A DNA stretch of 14,178 nt from the NCBI GenBank assembly GCA_046497225.1, contig JAWOGA010000054.1:1-14178 (forward strand), given 5' to 3'. Under the pieces are notes generated by a model. It searched no databases, was not told the origin of the DNA, and saw only the letters and a list, made by a program, of their open reading frames with translations. Numbering within the stretch: the stretch's first letter is position 1; each line of letters opens with the position of its first letter. Positions 6,666 to 12,548 of this stretch are shown here, piece by piece. The translations under genes were made by a program, and so were the position numbers. This stretch comes from JAXHLG01 sp046497225 (GTDB taxonomy: Bacteria > Patescibacteriota > Minisyncoccia > Moranbacterales > DUUL01).

Positions 6666-7952
6666 TTATTTGTTTTTTCCTTCATCTTTTTCGCTCTCTT
6701 TTGCGACTTCCTTCACCTCTCCGTCAACTTTGGCCTCAATTTTCTTCTCTCCGCTTTCAAGCGCCACGATGTCTATTTTCCAGCCGGTCAATTCAGCCGC
6801 CAATCTCACGTTTTGCCCTTTGTGTCCAATAGCCAAGGAAAGTTGATCTTGAGCAACATGAACAGTCGCTCCCCTGCTTTCCTCTTTTAATTCCACTTTC
6901 ACTACTTTAGCCGGGGATAAAGCGCTGGAAATTAATTTTTCCGGATTATCGCTCCATTCAATAATGTCAATCCTCTCTCCGCCCAATTCTTCGATAACCG
7001 CCTGAACTCTGGTGCCCTTTTGACCCACACAAGACCCAACCGGATCAACTCCTTCTTCTCCGGAACTAACAGCTATCTTGGTTCTGCTTCCGGCCTCTCT
7101 AGCAATAGACTTTATTTCTATGGATCCGGTAAAAATCTCCGGAACTTCCAATTCAAAAAGTTTTTTTACCAGTCCCTTGCTAGTTCTGCTTAACAATACG
7201 CCGGGGCCCCTGGAATCCTCTTCCACTTTTTCAATATACACTCTCAATCTTTGCCCGATTCTGTAAAATTCTCCCGGGATTTGCTCGGAAGGATACAGAA
7301 CACCCATAGATTTTCCTAAATCAATATAAACATCCCTGCCTTCAATTCTATGAACATTTCCATTGATAATCTCTCCTTCCTTGCTTTTGTATTCCTGATA
7401 CATCGCCGCTCTTTCCGCCTCTCTCAATCTTTGTATAATAACTTGTTTCGCTGTTTGGGAAGCAACTCTTCCATATTCCCCTTTCGCCTCCAAGGGCATC
7501 TCTAGAATATCTCCAACTTTTGCGTTTTTATCAATTTTTTTGGCATCTTTCAAGTAAAGATCTTTCCCGGAATTAAATCTCGGCAGATTCTCAACGCCTT
7601 CCTCCATCATTTGCAATGACCTAGATGCTATCTCCTCATTGCTTTTGGAAGCATTTTTAACAAATTCTTCATCATGAAGTTCTTCTTCGCTCACATTTTC
7701 AAAATTTCTAACACTTTCATCTACAACTTCTTTAAGCTGTTTAAAATTAACTGAACCCGTATTTGGATCCATATGAGAAATTATAATTTGACCCTTTTTC
7801 CCATAGTCTTTTTTATAAGCGGCAGCTAGAGCAGCCTCTATAGTGCTAACCACGCTTTCTTTGTTTAAGCCTTTTTCTTCGCAAATCTGAGAAATGGCCG
7901 CTTGAAACTGACCCAAAGAAGAAGAATCTTTAATAACTTTTCCTTCGCTCAT
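6666..7952 (-). CDS. nusA: Transcription termination/antitermination factor NusA
   Basis: The 428-residue protein has the NusA order of domains: an N-terminal RNA polymerase-binding region, an S1 domain at about 193-256 (EGEIINGNVHRIEGRDVYID ... GVLLSR), then two KH domains with GxxG-type loops at 310-313 (GQKG) and 376-379 (GHKG), the second followed by NVRLAAELTGWKIDI. NusA binds the elongating polymerase flap and nascent RNA, and modulates pausing, termination and antitermination. The S1 domain begins about 55 residues later than in E. coli NusA, because the N-terminal region carries an acidic, helical insertion (about 60-150). No C-terminal acidic repeat domains are present; the protein ends in a charged tail (about 400-428). 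The ATG at 7950-7952 is fixed by an in-frame stop just upstream. rimP and infB, its usual neighbours, are missing here. Confidence 0.96.
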   Translation of the reverse strand: MSEGKVIKDSSSLGQFQAAISQICEEKGLNKESVVSTIEAALAAAYKKDYGKKGQIIISHMDPNTGSVNFKQLKEVVDESVRNFENVSEEELHDEEFVKNASKSNEEIASRSLQMMEEGVENLPRFNSGKDLYLKDAKKIDKNAKVGDILEMPLEAKGEYGRVASQTAKQVIIQRLREAERAAMYQEYKSKEGEIINGNVHRIEGRDVYIDLGKSMGVLYPSEQIPGEFYRIGQRLRVYIEKVEEDSRGPGVLLSRTSKGLVKKLFELEVPEIFTGSIEIKSIAREAGSRTKIAVSSGEEGVDPVGSCVGQKGTRVQAVIEELGGERIDIIEWSDNPEKLISSALSPAKVVKVELKEESRGATVHVAQDQLSLAIGHKGQNVRLAAELTGWKIDIVALESGEKKIEAKVDGEVKEVAKESEKDEGKNK

Positions 7953-8071
7953 ATATTTTTTTTAATGATAACTTAGAACCTAGAATTTAAAATTAAACTC
8001 CTTTAAAAAACAAATTCCCGCCAAAATCGACCGGAATATAACATTAAAATCAACTCTAATCCCTGTGAATA

Positions 8072-8100
8072 ATACTAAACAATTATTTAGTTTATGTCAA
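8072..8100 (-). promoter_or_regulatory. Sigma70-like promoter upstream of nusA
   Basis: On the minus strand a perfect TTGACA (8095-8100) is 17 bp from TAGTAT (8072-8077). It lies just past the tspO stop, so nusA would be transcribed from its own start near 8065 with a leader of about 112 nt. The leader contains AAAGGAG (7998-8004), but no start codon follows it at a useful distance. Confidence 0.7.
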
Positions 8101-8110
8101 ATTAAAATAA

Positions 8111-8581
8111 TTAATTCAGCGCCCAAATTGACCAGTTCAAATAAATGGCAAAACTAACCCAGGCAATGTATGGCACAAAAAGATAAGAGGCCGGTCTCGA
8201 AATGCGATAAAACAGAATTGCCGTTACCAAAATAAACACCCACAACAAAATAATTTCCAAAAGAGCCGCAAAAGGATTCTGCAAGCCAAAAAAGATTATT
8301 GACCAAGCGGAGTTTAAAATTAGCTGTACCGCAAAAAGAGTCAGAGCAATTTTTACTTCTTTTCTTCTCCAGTCTTTTTTCCAGACCAAGAAAGCGGCTA
8401 TTCCCATTAAAACATAAAGCAATGTCCAGACCGGTCCAAATAACCAACTGGGGGGATTTAATACCGGCTTATTCAAAAAAACGTACCAATTTTCAACAGA
8501 AGAGACCGTAAAAAAAGATCCGATAAAGCCGGCTGCTAAAGAAACCCCAACTGCAATTACAAGTTTTAAGAAATTTTTCAT
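8111..8581 (-). CDS. tspO: TspO/MBR family tryptophan-rich sensory protein
   Basis: The 156-residue product has five predicted membrane helices (about 5-25, 46-67, 76-97, 102-124, 131-152) and the conserved TspO blocks: KPVLNPPSWLFGPVWTLLY at 38-56, MGIAAFLVW at 59-67, QLILNSAWSIIFFGL at 86-100 and PYIAWVSFAIYLNWSIWALN at the end. This is the bacterial homologue of the mitochondrial translocator protein, which binds tetrapyrroles and sterol-like ligands and has been linked to stress and porphyrin handling. Its role here is unknown; no tetrapyrrole genes are in the window. It follows the ROK gene by 53 bp and precedes the nusA promoter, so it is probably last in the cluster. Start ATG at 8579-8581, with no well-placed Shine-Dalgarno sequence. 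Confidence 0.95.
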   Translation of the reverse strand: MKNFLKLVIAVGVSLAAGFIGSFFTVSSVENWYVFLNKPVLNPPSWLFGPVWTLLYVLMGIAAFLVWKKDWRRKEVKIALTLFAVQLILNSAWSIIFFGLQNPFAALLEIILLWVFILVTAILFYRISRPASYLFVPYIAWVSFAIYLNWSIWALN

Positions 8582-8608
8582 TTCCGGTTTTTATAAATTT
8601 TTCCGCTT

Positions 8609-8623
8609 ATCCACTAAGTGGAT
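8609..8623. repeat. 15 nt palindrome between the ROK gene and tspO
   Basis: ATCCACT-A-AGTGGAT is a perfect inverted repeat centred at 8616. It lies just after the ROK stop and before tspO. The minus-strand T-run is upstream of the stem rather than after it, so it is not a normal terminator. It could be an operator or an mRNA-processing hairpin; no evidence decides. Confidence 0.35.
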
Positions 8624-8634
8624 TAAAAAATAAA

Positions 8635-9519
8635 TTAATTTTCTTCAAAAAATTTCCAGGAAACCCCCAAAAGATTAGCTTTTCTATTCAGCTTAGTAAA
8701 GTCCCAGGAATAATCCACGTATTCTCCAAAAAACAAATTCTGACGGGCAATCTGGAAGGATTCTTCTATAAAATCTTTGTGATTGGAAACTCCTCCGCCG
8801 ATAATCACCTTGTCCGGGTCAAAAACAGTCAAAAGATTGGCAATGCCTACCCCCAAAAACTCCTTGGCTTGTTCTATAACAGCTCCGGCGTTATTGTCCT
8901 TCTCTATAGTTCTAAAAATATCCTGAGCATCTTTTCTTGTCCCGGTTTTTTTAAGATATTGATCTTCTATTCCCCGACCGCCGCAAAATTCTCCCCATCT
9001 TCTCCAAGCGCCTTCAAAAAATATTTGCTGGTGTTCCACTTCCGTGGCAAATCCTTTTTTGCCGTTTAAAACTTTTCCGTTCTTTCCGACGTAACCGCAG
9101 CCGATTCCCGTCCCAATAACTAAAGCCAGGATTGATTCTTCTTTTCTTCCTTGACCAAAATAATATTCGCCCAAAGCAAAGGACTTGCCGTCGTTTTCAA
9201 TTTCAATTTCAAATCCGGCTTCTTTTAAAAAATCAAACTTGAAATATTTTTCCCCGTAATAATCCTGCGCTCCGTAAACAAGCATTTCTTTTTTATCAAC
9301 AGGACGAGCCGTGGATATAGCAACAAGCTTAGTTCCGCGCCTGCTGCTTTGCTCCTTGGCATAACCCAAAAAAATATCTTTGACCAATTCCGTTTTAACC
9401 GGATTTTTAACAGTTTCAAAATCCAGAAAATCAAATTGCTTTTCTTTTGAATCAACTTCAACTACTGCTCTGGAAATATTCGTGCCTCCAACATCAAAAC
9501 AAATTATTTTTTGCTTCAT
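8635..9519 (-). CDS. ROK family protein, putative sugar kinase with degraded zinc motif
   Basis: The 294-residue protein has the ASKHA/ROK layout: phosphate-1 motif DVGGTN at 9-14, catalytic Asp110 in IENDGKSFALGEYYFGQG, phosphate-2 motif IGTGIGCGYV at 135-144, and an adenosine motif IIGGGVSN at 239-246. Glu160 and His163 sit where the E-x-G-H of sugar-binding ROK kinases lies. The usual CxCGxxGCxE zinc motif is reduced to EFCGGRGIED around Cys179, keeping one of three cysteines. No DNA-binding helix-turn-helix precedes it, so it is an enzyme type rather than a NagC/XylR-type repressor. A cytosolic hexose or N-acetylhexosamine kinase is inferred; the substrate cannot be named. It is 11 bp from the rseP stop, so co-transcription with rseP is likely. 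ATG at 9517-9519 without a Shine-Dalgarno sequence. Confidence 0.88.
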   Translation of the reverse strand: MKQKIICFDVGGTNISRAVVEVDSKEKQFDFLDFETVKNPVKTELVKDIFLGYAKEQSSRRGTKLVAISTARPVDKKEMLVYGAQDYYGEKYFKFDFLKEAGFEIEIENDGKSFALGEYYFGQGRKEESILALVIGTGIGCGYVGKNGKVLNGKKGFATEVEHQQIFFEGAWRRWGEFCGGRGIEDQYLKKTGTRKDAQDIFRTIEKDNNAGAVIEQAKEFLGVGIANLLTVFDPDKVIIGGGVSNHKDFIEESFQIARQNLFFGEYVDYSWDFTKLNRKANLLGVSWKFFEEN

Positions 9520-9530
9520 TTCTAATGGCT

Positions 9531-10706
9531 TTAGACAAATAATCCTTTAATTTTATCCACTATTTCAAAATTTATAAAATCCTTTACGGTTACAAAAACC
9601 ATCAAGCTTATCAACAGAAAGAATCCGATCGTGTGAACCAAGCCCTCCATTTTCTGACTAACCGGGGAACCTTTGATTTTTTCTATCAACAAAAACAGAA
9701 TTCTTCCCCCGTCCAAAGCGGGAATAGGCAAAAGATTTATAACTCCTAAGTTTACCGACAATAGCGCGGTAAACTGCAAAATGTGCGCCAGTCCCATCTG
9801 AGTCATCTTCCCGGTTAAAACCGCTATTCCCACCGGTCCCGCCACTTGGGAACCTACCGGCTCGGAAACAAACAATTTAACAATCAAATCACCTAGAAAA
9901 ACCACAATTGTCACAATCATGGAAAATGTGGTCTTTACCGCCATCCAAGAAGATTCCAGAAAACCGTGTTTTACAAAATCCGTCCTCACTAATTGAACGC
10001 CCAGCAACCCTTCTCCTTCCGGAGCCTCTTCTCTTATTTTAGTTGCAAGAGAAACTATTCCCTCACCCGGTCTTTCAAAGTTTAGCTCAATTTCTTTTCC
10101 TTTATTCTCCTCAATAATCTTCTGAAACTGACCGACTTTAGTCACTTCATAATTCTCTCCTCCGGCTTCAATAGTTTTTATCACATCTCCCATCTCAACG
10201 CCTATCTCATCAGCGGGAGTATTATTGGCGACTTGCGCAATTTGGACCTCGGGATTTCGAGCTTCTGTCTCATCATTAATAGCTTCCGGCAATCCCAGCC
10301 AAAAAGCAAAAGCAAATAAAATTATAGCCAAAACAAAATTCATCCCCACTCCGGCAAAAAGAATTTTAAACCTTTTCCAGGCGGATTGGTTCACAAAACT
10401 TTTGGGGTCGCCTTTAATTTCTTCCTCGCTTTCTCCTCTTATCTTTACGAACCCGCCCAGAGGTATTAAATTTATAGAATAAACCGTTTCATCTTTTTCC
10501 TTTTCCTCTTCGCCGATTTGCTTATTTCCAAAAACCCACTTCCACTTACCTTTTTTGTTTTTATAAACTCCAACCACCCTTGGCGGAAAACCAAAACCGA
10601 ATTCTTCAGAAGGCACCCCGTTTCTTTTGGCCACCAAAAAATGCCCGGCTTCATGAACCAAAATTAAAACCCCCAATATAATAATAAAAACAATAAGCGT
10701 AGTCAT
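9531..10706 (-). CDS. rseP: RseP-type site-2 intramembrane metalloprotease with one PDZ domain
   Basis: The 391-residue protein is a zinc protease of family M50. The HEAGH motif is at 18-22 (ligands His18 and His22, catalytic Glu19) in the first membrane helix, and the third zinc ligand is Asp332 in PALDGGR near the C-terminus. Membrane helices are at about 3-24, 114-138, 256-280 and 356-374. A single PDZ domain lies at about 155-225, compared with two in E. coli RseP. A charged insertion at about 48-72 (KNKKGKWKW...EEEKEKDE) precedes the conserved INLIPLGGFVKI. Family members cut membrane-spanning anti-sigma factors or remnant signal peptides inside the membrane; the substrate here is unknown. 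It follows frr by 45 bp. In many bacteria uppS, cdsA and dxr lie between these two genes; here they are absent. Confidence 0.95.
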   Translation of the reverse strand: MTTLIVFIIILGVLILVHEAGHFLVAKRNGVPSEEFGFGFPPRVVGVYKNKKGKWKWVFGNKQIGEEEKEKDETVYSINLIPLGGFVKIRGESEEEIKGDPKSFVNQSAWKRFKILFAGVGMNFVLAIILFAFAFWLGLPEAINDETEARNPEVQIAQVANNTPADEIGVEMGDVIKTIEAGGENYEVTKVGQFQKIIEENKGKEIELNFERPGEGIVSLATKIREEAPEGEGLLGVQLVRTDFVKHGFLESSWMAVKTTFSMIVTIVVFLGDLIVKLFVSEPVGSQVAGPVGIAVLTGKMTQMGLAHILQFTALLSVNLGVINLLPIPALDGGRILFLLIEKIKGSPVSQKMEGLVHTIGFFLLISLMVFVTVKDFINFEIVDKIKGLFV

Positions 10707-10751
10707 GGTAAATTAAGTTTAAAAAATAAAATTTATACATTGGAATCTAAG

Positions 10752-11315
10752 TCAAACCTGCCTAATCTCTTTTTCTTTTTTCTCTTCAATCTCCTCCACC
10801 TTTTGGTTGTATTCATCTATAATTTTCTGCAAATCATCTTTTATGGCAAATTTATCATCTTCGGATATTTCCCCTTCTTTTTCTTTTTCCTGGGTTTCAT
10901 GCCAAAAATTTTCTCTAATTTTTCTAAGGCGGATTCTGGCTTCTTCGGTTTTTTTGCCCAAGGCTTTAACCATCTCATCTCTTCTTTCTTCAGTCATAGT
11001 GGGCATTATAATCCTAATAATACTTCCATCATTGCTTGGATTAAAACCCATACCGGAATCTTGAATAGCTTTTTCAATACTGGATACTTGGCTTTTGTCC
11101 CAGGGAGTAATCTCAATGGTTTTGGCATCCGGAACATTAATAGTTGCCATATGCATCAAAGGCGTTTTGGCTCCAAAATAGTCAACCTTAACATCCTCCA
11201 CCAAGCCCGCGTTCGCTCTTCCGGTTTTAATTTTTTGGATACTTTTTTTATAATCTTCAATGGCCTGGTCAAACTGCGGTCTCAGTTTTTCTACTTCTTT
11301 ATTTTTAATACTCAT
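10752..11315 (-). CDS. frr: Ribosome recycling factor
   Basis: The protein is 187 residues from the chosen start, the normal length for RRF, which with EF-G splits the post-termination ribosome. Diagnostic blocks are IKTGRANAGLVEDVKVDYFG near the N-terminus, TINVPDAKTIEITPWDKS, the DGSIIRIIMPTMTEERRDEMV block, and the arginine-rich helix EEARIRLRKIREN. The C-terminus is a charged helix ending in a TGA stop, the only TGA stop in the window. I chose the ATG at 11313-11315 (MSIKNKEVEKLRP), since the distance to the first helix fits the family; an in-frame ATG at 11325-11327 would add the residues MFCI. It is 59 bp after the propeller lipoprotein gene and 45 bp before rseP. The classic upstream partners tsf and pyrH are not in the window. 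Confidence 0.96.
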   Translation of the reverse strand: MSIKNKEVEKLRPQFDQAIEDYKKSIQKIKTGRANAGLVEDVKVDYFGAKTPLMHMATINVPDAKTIEITPWDKSQVSSIEKAIQDSGMGFNPSNDGSIIRIIMPTMTEERRDEMVKALGKKTEEARIRLRKIRENFWHETQEKEKEGEISEDDKFAIKDDLQKIIDEYNQKVEEIEEKKEKEIRQV

Positions 11316-11374
11316 AATACAAAACATTATTGTTAAAATTTCTCAAAAAATATTTTAGGCTCCACCCACAAACT

Positions 11375-12436
11375 TTAATTTATCATTGGCGGCAATACTT
11401 GTAAACTTCCCCCTCTTTTTCGAGTACCTAAATAAATAACAGAGGTGTCGTTGGGATCTACTTTAATCACATCAATGGATACATTGATATTAAATTGAAT
11501 AGGGGTCCAGCTTTCTCCTCCATTGGTGGTTTTGTAAAAAGCTTTTCCGGAAGCGTAATAAATTTCTGCGGAATTATTGGGATTAATCGCTAAGCCATAA
11601 GAATTCAATTCTTCCGGCCGGGTAAGGGTATTTAAAGTCTCCCACTCCTCTCCTTTGTCAACACTTTTTTCCAGTCCTTTTTTAGTGCTGGCATAAACCG
11701 TGCCTTCCGAGTTGGGGTCAGCCACAACATTATAAATATCCCCTCTGTCTATTATTTTTTCAAAATCCTCGCCCTGATTTTCAGTTTTAAATAATCCTTC
11801 ACTTTTAGTGGCAAAATAAATTATATCGGGATTGACTCTATCGAATTCAATTTTCCTGGCGTAGCCTCTTTGCAGCCACTTCAAATTTTTCCAACTATTT
11901 CCGCCATCAGTAGTTTTAAATACACCGCCTTCAGTGTTGGCTATGTAGACAACATCGGAATTTCTGGGGTCTACAGACAAAGCGCTAACATAAGGACCGT
12001 CTTTTTTTTCAGTATAAATTTCTTCCCAATTTTCCCCCTCATCTTCCGTTTTTAAAATTTTGCCCCTCCCTTCTTTTACGGCAGAAATATAAATTAAATT
12101 TTCAGTTGAGATGCTTTCAATATCGGTAATATTTCCAAAAGGATTTTTGTCCTTTAGCCAGCTCTCTCCCCTATCTCTTGTCAAATAAATACCGGCCGAA
12201 GAAGTGCCGACTAATACTTGACCGGGTTTGTCTTTATCAACCTCCATAGATAAAACATTTTTTCCCAAAAGATTGATAGCGTCCTCTTCATCTCCCGATG
12301 AATTCACAAATGTTTGGCCGGAGTCAATGGACTTATAAAACCCATTCTCGGGCCTTCCTATAGTGCAGCCGGATAAGAATAAAATTAAAAAACCTAAAAT
12401 GGATAGTTTAAAAATATTTCCAATTTTTTTTCTCAT
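11375..12436 (-). CDS. Sortilin/YCF48-like seven-Asp-box beta-propeller lipoprotein
   Basis: The 353-residue protein starts with a lipoprotein signal peptide: MRKK, a hydrophobic core to about residue 21 and the lipobox LSGC with Cys24. Seven BNR/Asp-box motifs of the form S/T-x-D/N-x-G-x-x-W/F follow at about 36-43, 86-93, 130-137, 175-182, 218-225, 258-265 and 303-310, about 40-50 residues apart, each after a strand such as VVYIANTEGGVFKT. This predicts a beta-propeller like those of sortilin/Vps10, YCF48 and photosystem assembly factors. Bacterial sialidases share the box, but the catalytic Arg triad and FRIP motif were not seen, so enzymatic activity is not suggested. It is predicted to sit outside the cell, anchored by lipid, and to bind protein partners; the ligand is unknown. 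It follows the HtrA-like gene by 112 bp. Confidence 0.87.
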   Translation of the reverse strand: MRKKIGNIFKLSILGFLILFLSGCTIGRPENGFYKSIDSGQTFVNSSGDEEDAINLLGKNVLSMEVDKDKPGQVLVGTSSAGIYLTRDRGESWLKDKNPFGNITDIESISTENLIYISAVKEGRGKILKTEDEGENWEEIYTEKKDGPYVSALSVDPRNSDVVYIANTEGGVFKTTDGGNSWKNLKWLQRGYARKIEFDRVNPDIIYFATKSEGLFKTENQGEDFEKIIDRGDIYNVVADPNSEGTVYASTKKGLEKSVDKGEEWETLNTLTRPEELNSYGLAINPNNSAEIYYASGKAFYKTTNGGESWTPIQFNINVSIDVIKVDPNDTSVIYLGTRKRGGSLQVLPPMIN

Positions 12437-12481
12437 TTTTTGTTTTTTATAATTAAAACAGCTTTATTGAGCATTTTTAGC

Positions 12482-12520
12482 TAACGCCAAGGCAAAATCA
12501 AGTGTTTGTTTTAGGCGTTA
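12482..12520. repeat. Inverted repeat TAACGCC/GGCGTTA between the HtrA-like and propeller genes
   Basis: Perfect 7 bp arms at 12482-12488 and 12514-12520 enclose 25 nt. They are unusually GC-rich for an AT-rich gap. On the minus strand the second arm is followed by GCTAAAAATG rather than a T-run, so terminator activity is doubtful. It could be a transcript stability hairpin after the HtrA-like gene or a regulatory site for the lipoprotein gene. Confidence 0.4.
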
Positions 12521-12548
12521 CGCGCAAAAGCTACAAACAACCTTGAAA

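Noticed and set aside
7998..8004. AAAGGAG ribosome-binding-like sequence in the nusA leader
   Set aside because: No ATG, GTG or TTG follows within about 4-12 nt, and the nusA ATG is about 46 nt away with an in-frame stop just upstream.
8607..8615. TTATCCACT resembling a DnaA box (TTATCCACA)
   Set aside because: A single imperfect copy inside a palindrome, with no cluster of boxes and no dnaA or dnaN nearby, so no origin is supported.
10752..10754. TGA recoded as Gly (genetic code 25, as in Gracilibacteria/Absconditabacteria)
   Set aside because: The TGA ends frr exactly where RRF should end, and no gene in the window has an internal in-frame TGA, so the standard code fits.
10740..11336. 198-codon plus-strand ORF antisense to frr
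   Set aside because: Its translation is dominated by Phe, Leu and Asn runs, as expected from the reverse of a Lys/Glu-rich coding sequence, while the minus strand encodes an unmistakable RRF.
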